Source: Pseudopithomyces maydicus
Taxonomy: Eukaryota > Ascomycota > Dothideomycetes > Pleosporales > Didymosphaeriaceae
DNA: 64,000 nucleotides
Assembly (NCBI GenBank): GCA_026873275.1
Contig: JANTUC010000001.1
Coordinates: forward strand, 1,922,001 to 1,986,000
Direction of reading: 5' to 3'
The notes under the pieces were generated by a model. The model made no database searches and was not told where the DNA came from. It was given only the letters and a program-made list of their open reading frames with translations. The position numbers and the translations under genes are program-made. Below are positions 21,657 to 32,641 of the stretch, one piece after another (within the stretch, counting starts at the first letter, position 1; each line of letters starts with the position of its first letter).

Positions 21657-24600
21657 ATGTCTCTTTTACGGTCTTTCTTGTTCCTTTCGTCTCTGGTGTT
21701 TCTCGCTTGGTCTAAGCCACTCGCCAGACCTCTTCAGTCCCGCGAGGCACTTGACCTACCGACATGTGGAGAGATAATTGCCTGGACCGCGAATGGTGCG
21801 TTTCCGTTCATTCACTCTTCAGAGCTTTCTAACGCGTGGTATCAGGTTACAGATACTTCGAAGCATCCTTCGTATATCAATGCCTCAAGACTGTGCCGTT
21901 CAACCAGGCTGTCGCGTCCCGTTTTATAGCCTATTACAATACAACCTTGCAATTCCACGCACCTTTAGACACACTCAGAGACCCACCATCAGGCTATCAA
22001 TACCCAGCTGTGGATTCTGGCCGTAACCTAGACGCAATCCAAAACAAGATCGACTCTGGACACTATACTAACCAGTATGAATTCGAGAAAGACGTCCAAA
22101 AGGTCGTCGCCAGCTTTCACGACCCCCATGTATATTTGGACGCTGGAGTGCTGGCAGCCTTCTCTTTCGCAAGTCCGTACGGGATCATTTCGGCATCACT
22201 GGATGGGAAAGAGCTCCCCAGGGTTTACATTGGCGGTATGATGACCACATGCAGTCAAGACCGCGCAAGCCTAGGCTAATATTTTGCAGCTCAAATAGTC
22301 GAATCGCAATATACAGGAGAAGACCCTTCGCCGATTGTAGAAATAAACGGCCAGGATCCCCAAGAATTCCTCATGCAATACATTGAAGCGAACGCTGCAA
22401 GCTATCTAGAGCCTGATGCTAACTGGAATTCTTTGATGGAAACTCCAGTCGGTGATGTACTTGGCCTCTGGTCTGCATATCAAAGCGGGTCACTTTACCC
22501 TGGGGATGGAGATGATGCTCGCCTCGAGTACAAACTGGAAGATGGCACAATACTCGCCGGTAATTGGACTGCTATCTACGAGGAAGTTGCTTCAACTGGA
22601 CCTCTGACAACTTCCGGGGATTTCTACAACTACTTTGTTATGGGATTAAGACCTCCTGTCGATGACGATGTCAAGTGGTGGCCTGATCTCCAGTTAAACA
22701 CCACAGATTCGGATGATGATGGTGAACTCGAGAAGTTCCTCAAAAAGCTCTGCGGTGGTACCCCATCATCTAGTAGCTGGTGCAGAAGCTCCTATGGCGC
22801 ATTTCCCCGAACAGCGAACATCACACAGGAAGATGCCGAGGCTGAGCTCTATTCAAGCGAGGGTGAAAAGTACGTGGCGGGTTACATCTTCGAAGACATA
22901 TCCACTGGCGTATTAAGCATTCCGAAATTCTACACGACAACCGAGGATGGCGAAGACACATTCCGTCTAGCAGTCGAGGAATTTATCAATACAGTTCATG
23001 AGAAGAAAATCAAGCGAGTGTTGATCGATTTGCAACGAAACAGTGGTGGTAATAGCTTCCGCGCGTACGACACCTTCAAGATGTTCTTCCCCACCCTGGA
23101 TGCCTACGCTGCCAGTACCACGCGCAAACATGACTTAGGTGATATCCTAGGTGCGGCTTATTCCAAGGCATTCCATGAGAGGTCAATTGATGACACTTAT
23201 GCCTCCAATGAATGGGTAGTTACCAATCGTCTTGATGCTAATTCGAATACCGCATTCTCGTCCTGGAACGACTACTACGACACTACAGGCCAGTTCTCCA
23301 AATCTGTAAGTAGATTTTGATTCCTTTCTGATTTGATCTCTTGCTGATTATCATATAGCAACGCTATAACCTCAGTGATACTAATTTCACCCTCGCCGCT
23401 TTTCCCGAAATACCAGTAGGATATGACCCGGAAGTAGACGACGAAGACAACACCCAGCTTTTCTCTCCAGACGATATTGTCATCGTATGTCACTGATTAC
23501 TTCAAATACCCTCCATAGACTTCCATCGCTAACAAAAACAGCTTACCGACGGCCTATGTAGCTCAACCTGTTCTCTATTTGTTGAGCTAATGACGCGGCA
23601 AGCCGGCGTCAGAACCATCACAGCCGGTGGGCGTCCACAGCACGGACCTATGCAAGCCGTAAGCGGTAGCCGCGGTGCAGCGGCATATACATCCTGGGAT
23701 CTGGACCTTGATATTCAGGGAGTGAACGATACTCTTGGTGACGAGGAATCATTTGCAAAACTGCCTCCTCGATTGGACACAGGTATGTGGGTGAATAGTG
23801 TGGGCATCACCATCCGCAACCAAGTGCGCGAAGGCGACGAGACGCCGCTCCAGTTTCTCTTCCAAGCAGCCGATTGTCGCATATTTTACACGCTGAAGAA
23901 CGTTTATAATATGACTCAGCTCTGGTATGATGCTGTGAAAGCAACGTGGGACGACACGAGTCTTTGCGTGCAGAATTCTACGGGTTATCCTTCTGCACGC
24001 AACTCTGACTCTGATAAGGCGCCACCCGCGCCAATATCCCAATCTGATCCCGTCACTTTTGACATCAACGTCGATCCAGAAAGAACCACGAATTCGACCT
24101 TCGAAATTCAAGACGGGGCTCAAGTCATCTCTCTCTCCGTGTGGGATTATCCCGACTGTAAGGAAGTCTACGAAGGAGAGATACCAACGAAGTCTCGCGA
24201 ATGTTTGTACATGAAGGTTTCCTGCCCGTCAACCAGTGCTAGTCATACCGGTCACAGGATTGTTGTTCCGGTTACAAGGAAGAAATGCGGCAAAACTGCA
24301 TCAACGAGTGACGGTTGCGATGCATCGTCAGAGTGCATTGGTGACTACACACTGCCTGATTCAAAAGCCTCTGTGTCCAGTGCAACCGATGCCAGCGGAT
24401 GGGAGTATGGCTATTGCCAGGCGAAAAAATCGCTGTACAGTACCGATCTCCAAAAGCGAGCTGATAAGTGGTGCACAGCTTCGAAAGACAAAGCAGTGGG
24501 ACCGGCTTCGACGAACAAGACGCTGAGGCCAAAATCAGACGTCCGGATTACAACAGTAAAAGAAGCTCACCCACCTAACGCTGGTTGTGTGAAACCTATC

Positions 24601-24810
24601 CTGAAGAAAGGATTGACTGTAAAAGAATGTTCTGATCGCCGGTGGATTATTGATAGTAGCGGTAAGCGCCCTCAGACTATGGCTTTGTGGACACGCACAG
24701 GGAAAAAGGGCTCGAAAGATGTGGGAATATGCAAGGCGTACACATGCAAGACTAAGGAATATAAGCTAGTCAAAAGCACGGCAGAGTCGACCTTGTTCTT
24801 CTGGGAATGA
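21657..24810 (+). CDS. Secreted S41-family serine protease, UstP-like
   Basis: Five exons (21657-21795, 21846-22235, 22290-23305, 23359-23484, 23542-24810) give 979 residues; all four introns are 50-57 nt with good signals and exact frames. A signal peptide covers about residues 1-20. The N-terminal fungal domain (CGEIIAW, FVYQCL, YEFEKDVQKVVASFHDPHV) precedes the S41 core, with IKRVLIDLQRNSGG and the probable nucleophile in LTDGLCSSTC (Ser near 565). S41 proteases cleave near protein C-termini. The last 250 residues are rich in Cys, Lys and Thr and look like a separate domain. Fungal relatives include UstP of the ustiloxin pathway, but no peptide precursor or DUF3328 gene is seen here. Confidence 0.85.
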
Positions 24811-24941
24811 GAGCGAACTTTTACACTTGTAGAAAGATCTAGAGGTTAGAAAGCACATAGATAATAGTAATGTTTGCACTCGCATGTCGCCCACAATTTC
24901 GACCGTATAAACATCAAAAACGTGCAGTGTCGTGAAACTGA

Positions 24942-26327
24942 TTACCAACGTAGTTTTTGAGAAGATGGTTCTCCATGACTATAATTTATGTTCTTCCCCC
25001 TAATTGCCTGGCCATAATCGCCTGCATTCGGCGTCCTCACAATCGTATGCGTATGAAACTTCTTCGGCTCCGCATTATTCAAAAACACTCCCGAGTGATG
25101 GTCAAACTCCAGTATCACCACAGGACTCTGTATCCTAAAGTAGAATGCATCATCATCGCCGTAGCCGCCAATCCAGCTGAAGTACGTCTCTTGGAAATTG
25201 TCTTTTATCTGCTCCAAGCGGAGCGATCTCGACTTGCTGGGCAGATAGAGCAACATTTCCTCCGCTATTTCGAGGACGCGAGATTGTTGCTCTGACGTAA
25301 AGGACGAGACAAGCACGCCTTCGTAGGGGACGACGCGGTTGTCGCGGAAAGCGCCGCAGAGGTGCCGTTGGTCATCTTTGTTCCAGCGGTCGGTTGTGAG
25401 ATCTCCCGTCTGGGGCACAGCGTCATCGTGTAGGTTCTTGTATATCTGGGCTGTGTTTTGTTGCTCAGAGGTGAGACTTTGCATTAGTGCAAGTCCAACA
25501 TTTCCCTCTTTGTGCAAAATCTGTGTACCTTTCCAGGGACCGGCATCAATGATATTAGGCTCGGCGCCGGTAAAGGTCGGGCTGATGACGATCTGGGAAC
25601 CTCGCAAGAAGCATGCGATGTCGAGGTGGTGGCCGTAAAGAAGCCAACCCCAGGGCGAGGAAGGTGACGAAGAAGGATTGCCGAAGAGAAGGAAGTTGTA
25701 GGAGTCTTGATTCATGATTTGTGGGAGTTTGACGCATTCTCCGAGGAAGTGGTTTATGCGCATGGCAGCGAGGGCTTTTTGGTAACCTTCGGGCGAGAGT
25801 GAGGCCTCGATAACTTTATGTATGGCATCTCTTATATCTTTGGACACTATGTGTGTGTGAGCAAAAATATTCAAGTTGAGAGATGTGTGACAGCACAAAC
25901 CTTCTTCAATCCTCAAACCAAACGGTCTCAAGAGAATCTCTGGGTTGGACCACGCCCGCCACTCTTTCGCCGTAACATTGTATCTTAACTTCTTGCTTTG
26001 CTGCTCATCAAGTTGACTTAACAAGTAATCAGCTTCCTGAACTATGGCGTCTATATCTACCCCTTCGTCCTTCTGTTCGAACAAGCCTTCCTTGACCGTG
26101 CCATTGCTTGTTACACCCTTAAAGGGCTCATCATATAGTTTCGCCCATGCCTGTGTAAGCTCAAACAACCATGGAGGCGCATGATTATCCTGGAAAAACT
26201 TGGCGTATTCGTAGACATCTTGTTTCGCAGCAGTTTGGAACCGAGGAATGCTAAGGTCGGGGAGGTGTGCGCGGAAAGCTGCTGAAGCTTCCTGGAAGGA
26301 GTGTTCTTGTTCGTGCGTTTGGGCCAT
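24942..26327 (-). CDS. DUF3500 family protein
   Basis: Exons 26327-25901 and 25846-24942, with a 54-nt intron (25900-25847), give 443 residues. The upstream part of the frame lacks an ATG, so the start is the ATG at 26327 (MAQTHEQEH). Family hallmarks are WGWLLYGHHLDIACFL, the ISPTFTGAEPN stretch, and the late block VILEFDHHSGVF with THTIVRTPNAGDYG. The many conserved His and Asp residues in the GHH and FDHHSG motifs suggest a metal site. The biochemical role of DUF3500 is not established. No signal peptide. The 3' end faces the S41 gene 131 bases away. Confidence 0.85.
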   Translation of the reverse strand: MAQTHEQEHSFQEASAAFRAHLPDLSIPRFQTAAKQDVYEYAKFFQDNHAPPWLFELTQAWAKLYDEPFKGVTSNGTVKEGLFEQKDEGVDIDAIVQEADYLLSQLDEQQSKKLRYNVTAKEWRAWSNPEILLRPFGLRIEEGLCCHTSLNLNIFAHTHIVSKDIRDAIHKVIEASLSPEGYQKALAAMRINHFLGECVKLPQIMNQDSYNFLLFGNPSSSPSSPWGWLLYGHHLDIACFLRGSQIVISPTFTGAEPNIIDAGPWKGTQILHKEGNVGLALMQSLTSEQQNTAQIYKNLHDDAVPQTGDLTTDRWNKDDQRHLCGAFRDNRVVPYEGVLVSSFTSEQQSRVLEIAEEMLLYLPSKSRSLRLEQIKDNFQETYFSWIGGYGDDDAFYFRIQSPVVILEFDHHSGVFLNNAEPKKFHTHTIVRTPNAGDYGQAIRGKNINYSHGEPSSQKLRW

Positions 26328-26452
26328 GCTCGTTACCGCGAAATATTCCCAATGTAATCTATTGATCAATTTGTGATTCACAATTGACTCGAGTATATAT
26401 ATCTATTCGTTCATTCAGCGTGATCCTTTTTAGAAACAGTAGTAGAAAGCTC

Positions 26453-26767
26453 TTACGTCGCCGGAACTCCTAGTTCTTCCACATGAAAAGCTTCCAAAAC
26501 AGCCTCTTGACCGTACTCCAAAATTATTTTCCGATGCGCGCTGCCGTCTCGTCTTCGTACAATCTCGTTCGTATGATCGCAAAGTTCCAGCGCGCAAGGC
26601 CGCATCGCAACTGCCCCGCACCAGCCTCGTAATTTCCCTCCGATGCCCCACCAAAACGTCCCCTTCCCCACTGCCGTCATGTACCCAGTTCGCTCGGGGC
26701 TAGAATTCCTTCCGAGGCTCACCCGCTCTTCGTACAATACTCCGGCCGTGAAGGTTATCGAGGTCAT
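26453..26767 (-). CDS. Small protein of unknown function
   Basis: A single-exon frame of 104 residues from a clean ATG. The composition is balanced and folded-looking, with a Gly/Trp-rich centre (GTFWWGIGGKLRGWCG) and three Cys. It is not a shadow of another gene. I do not recognise the family. It shares a 143-base promoter region with the gene at 26911. Confidence 0.6.
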   Translation of the reverse strand: MTSITFTAGVLYEERVSLGRNSSPERTGYMTAVGKGTFWWGIGGKLRGWCGAVAMRPCALELCDHTNEIVRRRDGSAHRKIILEYGQEAVLEAFHVEELGVPAT

Positions 26768-26910
26768 GGATGTGGATTTGATGATTTCGGAATCTGGTTA
26801 GATGTATATAACTTGAAATAGCTAGGCTTGTATTGTGATACAGTTTACATATTCTGAGTGTGAGTGTGCTTTTTTCCAAACGTTTGCGGTACTGCACCAG
26901 ACGAGATACC

Positions 26911-27390
26911 ATGGGAGATACTCGCAAAGGACCATTCACCCTGGTGACTGTGAATACAGCACCGGATCGCGCGAGGCGACTCATTGGGCAGATGATCGCA
27001 CAACTCGAGGATCGATACGACATCACACACGTTGACAATTGCGCTACGATTGAAGAAGTCGCTATCAAAGTGCGGCAGCATCAACCGAATATACTGGTGG
27101 GTGATACGCTATGTTGAGAGTTGCATTGACGTGTACCAGTTCTCGGCGTCGATGTGGTCGCCAGAGGAAGCGCAGACAATCCGGGAGATTGCGGCGCGGG
27201 AACGACCTGGTAAGTGGTATTGTTGTATTTCTATTTGCTACTCTGGTTGATTATTTTGTTGCTGTGTACAGGAATCAAGACGCATGCTATACCGCAGGGC
27301 TTGCAGGTGGAAAGGGGTCCGGATGCCATTGTGGAATACCTTGTAGAGAACGTTCCTCCGTTGTTGGACTCTGCTGTATCATCAGCCTGA
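26911..27390 (+). CDS. Small alpha/beta protein of unknown function
   Basis: Three exons (26911-27096, 27140-27209, 27272-27390) give 124 residues. The first intron is only 43 nt; both introns have GT-AG ends and restore one continuous frame. The protein alternates predicted strands and helices (TLVTVNTAP, YDITHVDNCA, IEEVAIKVR, then EEAQTIREIAA and the end AIVEYLVENVPPLL), much like a small receiver or flavodoxin-like fold. I cannot name it. It is divergent from the small gene at 26767. Confidence 0.65.
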
Positions 27391-27500
27391 AATTCTCACA
27401 AAACGTATTGATTCAAAGCGTAACCGAAAGAGTAGACTCGCATTAAGATATTATGTAATAATGCATTATATGTATTGAGTAGACAAAGCTAGTCAAAGTT

Positions 27501-29164
27501 TTAGTATAGAAGCTTGCACTCCCAGCTCTCCGCCTTATTCACATCACCAGTCCCCTTGTACTTTGCCTGCTTGGGATACATGCACAACGGCCTCTGCCTC
27601 ATTACGTCTTTCTGCGTCCTCTCGTCAACATACTTAGTTCCAATGATATGATCAGGTGCTGTGCCGTTCTCCACCCATGATACCATCGCCAGAAGTGCAT
27701 CATGCTTATCATCCCTGAACCCCGGTACACCGTACGCGGTGTTACCCAAGACGGGTGCCTGATTCCCTCCAGCAAAGTACCACGGTGCGTTCACGTTCGT
27801 AGGAGTACCAGAGCAGTGGCCCATGCCGGGGACAAGGAAGAAGCGGAAGAACTCGTCTACATCAATACCGCGCGGCTTGAGAGTGCGCGTCACATGGTTG
27901 TAGTAGTAAGGTGTTGAGCCAGTGGGTATGAGACCATCCGAGTCACCGTGGTAAGATAGGATTTTACCACCTTTGGCGTGGAAGGCGGAAAGGTCGAAGC
28001 CAACCGAGGCGTTTCCAGGTTGCACTTTGTCGGCAAGGCGCTGGAAGTCTTCGTTGTAATCGTAGAAGTTCCAATCAGCGCCAAACCCGAGGAAATACTT
28101 GAAGTAATCTGGGCCCAGTGGATTTGGCTCGTTGCCTTGGAGGAGGAACCATTGTGCTTCGCTTCCCAGGTTGAGGTGAGGGAAGACGAATGTTTGATTG
28201 TCGCCAATCGAATCTGTGTAAATCTTGTGCAGGGTACTGATTTGTGGAGAGGTCAAGCAGTTGGATGCAGCGTAATCGTCCGAGCTTGCACCGCAGAGAA
28301 GTTCCTCAGCGCGGAAGTTACAACCCATAGGGTCTGAGATGATGTTGTCCTTCAAACCATCTTGAGGATCACACTGTTTCAAGACTTCGGCGGCGATGGT
28401 TGGAAACAAGGTCGCTGGGATATGGTAGTCTGCCGTGGCTGGCAAGTTGTAGAGAGCAACCTTCGTGGTCCAAGGCTGTAAATGAGACGTCCACCAAGCT
28501 GGGGCTCCTGCCAAAATGCCGTCGAAGTCATCGGGGTAAAATTCAGCTTCTTTGAGGCCCTGCCGGCCGCCTGTGGAACAACCCGAATAGTAGTTGTACG
28601 ATATCTCTTTTTCGTAGAAAGCGGCGGTAACAATCTTGGATGCAACCACTGACCCATGCATAGCCAGATGGCCCCAGTTCTCTATCTTTCCAGGCTGTTT
28701 GTAAGCCCAAGATCCGTCGCTGGAAGACGAATTGTGTCCAGTATCGGTAGACATGGTCGCGAAGCCATATCGACTTCCTGGAGCCTATATTTTGTTAGTG
28801 ATGCTCTCCAATATACAGCAATTCGGCGCACCATATCCAACCAATTGATTCCACCAGCAAATCCCCCGTTTCCGACAGCGAGAAATCTTCCATTCCAGTC
28901 CTCGGGGAGAAACAAACCGAAGCCAAAGGTCGTGTTGCCGACGGACTGTACTTGCACTGAAACAGCGCATAGAGCCGGCAACCCTACTGGATTTGTGGGA
29001 TAACCCGTGTCGCCTTTGGGTACTTGAAATGTTCCATTGGTTTGGACATTGTAGGCAAAGTTGACGCTCGCGTTCGAGGGCAGTACGGCCTGGATCGCAG
29101 AGGGCGAACAATCAAGTGCACTTGCAGCTCCAAGGAGCGCGCTACCCATCAATGCACCGCGCAT
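27501..29164 (-). CDS. Tannase / feruloyl esterase family, secreted
   Basis: Exons 29164-28832 and 28784-27501 with a 47-nt intron give 538 residues, the usual size. The ATG at 29164 opens a signal peptide of about 18 residues (ending ASA-LDC). The family CS-D-HC arrangement is visible: YSGCSTGG with the nucleophile Ser near 181, GDSDGLI (Asp near 392) and GMGHCSG (His near 434); Cys residues beside Ser and His form a disulfide in known members. These enzymes split ester bonds of hydroxycinnamic or gallic acids in plant cell walls and tannins. The substrate is unknown. It is divergent from the monooxygenase at 30144. Confidence 0.9.
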
Positions 29165-30143
29165 TCTGGGAGATCGGGGAGGGCAGCACCGTGGAATTTG
29201 AGGTCGGAGACAGCGGTGGATCAAAGTGGATGTTGCGCATGATGGCCAGATGGGGAATTGATGCTTTTAAAGATTGTTGTTGAAGGCAAAGCAGGTCATA
29301 CCTGGGTACATGCTAGTCCCGGTACTCCTTCCTCGTAGGGGAGCTCAGAGAGTACCCATATCTTTTGTGACCATGCTGGTGATCACCCCGGTGCAATGAT
29401 GCGTCCCGGTGTGCTACTACTAGTACTACAGCGACGCGCTGGTGGAGAGTCGCATCTCCCATCAAGCCAACGCGGCCTCCCACCCACTGCTTATTTATTC
29501 TGCAAACGTCGTTTCCTCGTTCTTCAAGAAACATCAAACACACTCTCCTTTACGCGCCCAGGGGTCTCCCGAGAATCTCCCATAGACGCGGCATAAAGCC
29601 GCGAGATTGCGGCCAATAGTTGGTGGGGCTGCCCAGTTGGCTCCGCTGCGGGGAAGCGGTGGATGTCACTGTGTGGGGGACAACAGCCGCCCTCTGCGGC
29701 CTCACAGGCCGGCATTTGTTCAGAGTCTTCGCTTTCGCACTTCATCTTCCGCGGCCCCCGCCACTATAGCGAGCCATCGGACGCTAGCAGGCGGGCGGGC
29801 GCGCAATCAGCTGACTCGAAGCGCGCAGGCCTTTAAGCATGCCGATCCCACTGCCGTGTACCGCGTCCCTTTTTGGCCTGCCCGTTGTACGCGTAGGATC
29901 GTTTATCCGAGGTCTGGTTCCGATTTCTCGGTCTCCACCGTAGCATACCTTGGATAGAGGGTGCTGTTTTGTACGAAAGGCTGCTACGTGGATAGGTTCG
30001 TGGGATACGACGTAAGGATTAATACCGTTCAGAAGCTACAGCGAAGCTCTTTGGCCGCAGCATATCTATCTCTATTTCGCTTTTGATACCCACGCACTAG
30101 TCTACCAGATATCTCGTCCATAATCTCGTGAACGATCCTCGCA
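29165..30143. other. Divergent promoter region, tannase / monooxygenase
   Basis: Almost 1 kb between two outward-facing genes. The middle (about 29400-29900) is G+C-rich with many short open frames and no coding signal. A TTTAAAG element lies about 100 bases upstream of the tannase ATG. It probably contains the regulatory sites of both genes. Confidence 0.5.
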
Positions 30144-31529
30144 ATGGCAGAAAACTTGAGGATAGCAATTATCGGCGCAGGTATTCCAGACCATGATCCA
30201 TGCCTTTAATTCAAGTCTAACCCAGGCACAGGCATGGGCGGCCTTGCGACCGCACTCTCTCTTGCAAAGGCTGGCCATAGGAACATCACCATCTATGAAA
30301 CTGCACCTGGTCTGGGCTTTGTCGGCGCAGGTATTCAGCTTGCGCCGAACATGGCCCGCATCCTCGACCGGCTCGGTTGCTGGAAACAAATCGCTGCAGA
30401 AGCTGTGCAATGCGCAGCCACATCAATCCGGGAGGGTAGCACTAATAAAGAACTTGGCCATGTAAAGCTCGACTATGTCGAGAAGACATATGGATATCCG
30501 CACATGGTCGGGCACAGAGCGAGTTTGGCCGGCTCCATGTACGACGGATGCTTGAAAGAGCCAGGAATCAAATTCGAACTTGGAAGCCTAATATCAGATG
30601 CCGAATTTGGTGCAAAACCGAGCTTCAAACTGACCCCCATAAAAAGCCCTGACGAGGCACGTCGTGTAGAGTGCGACATCTTGCTCGCTTGCGATGGTGT
30701 TAAAAGCCAGACACGTGTAGCGATGTTGCAGACACTTCAAGAGACAGCAGACGTCAAAGACTCGGGGCAGGCAGCTTATCGGATCATGCTGACACGGGAG
30801 CAAATGCAACACGACCCCGAGCTCATCGCCCTCCTGGACGCCGACGCCGTAACGCGCTGGATAGGCGAGAAGAAGCACATCATCGCATACCCTATACACA
30901 ACAAACAGATCTACAACATATCGACAGCACAGCCCGATGTCAACTTTGCAGGAGCTCCAAACTCCACATACACAACAAAAGGGTCCAAGTCCGCTATGAT
31001 GCAAGTATATGGAGACTTCAGCCCCATGATTCACCGGATGCTGGATCTCGTCCCAGACGGCGACGTCGTAGAATGGAAACTGCGTGTGCACGAACCCCTC
31101 AGTACCTGGGTTCTCGACTCCGCAGCACTAGTCGGCGATGCTTGCCATCCCACACTTCCGCATCTTGCCCAGGGCGCCGCCCAAGCCATCGAAGACGGTG
31201 CTGTGCTCGGCGTCGTCCTCAGCCCGAAACGTATCGCAGATTGCCAGCCATCTACCATAAATAAAGCTCTCAAAATCTACGAGAAGGTGCGGAAAGAGCG
31301 AGCCGAGGCACTGGTGGAGTTGGCCGCGGAGAATGGAAGATCGATGCACCTGGGGTCTGGGAAAGCTAAGGAGGAGAGAGATAAGATTTTCGCAGCGTTG
31401 AAGACTGGGAAAGGACCTGTGCCGGATAAGTGGGCAGATGCGGATGTGCAGCGGATGATATATGGAGTTGATATCGTGGCTGAGGCAGAGAGCATGTGTA
31501 AAGAGGAAGGGTTTGGTCCGAAACTTTAA
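30144..31529 (+). CDS. FAD-dependent monooxygenase, salicylate hydroxylase-like
   Basis: Exon 1 is 30144-30180. A 51-nt intron (30181-30231) follows, and exon 2 runs to 31529, giving 444 residues. The intron falls inside the FAD motif, and two CAG acceptors lie six bases apart. The later one restores the standard GAGMGGL, so it was chosen; the earlier would insert two residues. Other hallmarks are the acidic strand end IYE, LLACDGVKS, and LVGDACHPTLPHLAQG. The enzyme hydroxylates, or oxidatively decarboxylates, an aromatic acid with NAD(P)H and O2. Between an esterase, a transporter and a regulator, a role in phenolic-acid breakdown is plausible. Confidence 0.9.
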
Positions 31530-32641
31530 TATGAGATAGAGCACTCGCGTGGATATGCATTCATCCATCAGGTTTTTTGTTGTACACAGTATCACTGGAG
31601 GATCCGAAGAATTCCTAACCATATATATTCGATATGTTGAGGTGGCTTGAGACTAATATTCAGCTGAGTGGATGACAGCCCAACAGAGAAGCTCCGAAGT
31701 CCTAGTGCTTTATATCGAGTCAAACCTGATAACTGAACATCCATAATCTCTTACACATGACTCTTCGTAGCGTACCTAGGTACGATAGTGTTGGTGCAAA
31801 ACAAGCCTCGGTTCGACTAAAAGCCTGCCCGCCACAGATGGAACGTGGGGGGCCCACGGGGTCCACACCGGCAGTGAGGGTTACTCCTCTGGCGTGCCGC
31901 AATGCCGGAAATTCAAGGCTTTGACTAGATATGAATGATCAATCTCTAAAATTTTGACTGAAAAATAAATGGACTGTTTCCGCACTGCGCTGAGGAGAAA
32001 AGGTATTGTGTATATCGTCATCGGATATACGCACATGACAAGCTTTCGTGCACCAACGACCCGCTGTCTCCCGCCTTGGTATCAGCCTCATCATCGGTCC
32101 GAGTGCACAACGCCTCGACATGTAGTGAACATGCATTCCATCCAAGCCGCGGTCAACGGCCGTTACCGATGGTCGAAACCGAAACACAGGCTGCACTAGC
32201 AAAGCATGCAGCCACGCGGCCCTCACCCGATGGCTTCCCCATCGTTCTATGCACATACCGAAATCTGGACCCGATGCTGCTTCTGACGGCTAAGGGATTA
32301 GCGATCTCAGCCATTGCTCGATAGCGTGCGCGGGAGGCTCTTGCTGCGGCATAGTGTGGGTACCAGCGTAGGGGCGAACTTTGTCTAGCAAAATTCATCG
32401 TGACGACAGACCTTGAGCATCCCTGTCCAGAACCCCATGGGTGCTGAGAAAGCCTGGGGACTCCGCACCCCGTCTTAAGTCTGTTGAGAATACCAAAAAC
32501 ATACAAGCGCGTGTCCGAGGGTACAAAGAGGCGAAATGACCATTTTGTGTCAGAATGTTGGGTGCTTCTTCCTTCGCTCTTCTTCCTCTTCACATGCCGC
32601 CTAGCTCCCTCTAAGTCGAATTTGCACCTCCGTGGCCCACC
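31530..32641. other. Intergenic region
   Basis: About 1.1 kb between the monooxygenase and the MFS transporter on the same strand. Short open frames only, with no domain or splice evidence. I see no repeat or RNA gene. Confidence 0.55.

Noticed and set aside
21657..24810. Ustiloxin-like peptide (RiPP) cluster around the S41 protease
   Set aside because: No repeated precursor peptide, DUF3328 protein or tyrosinase is nearby, so a lone protease is the safer call.
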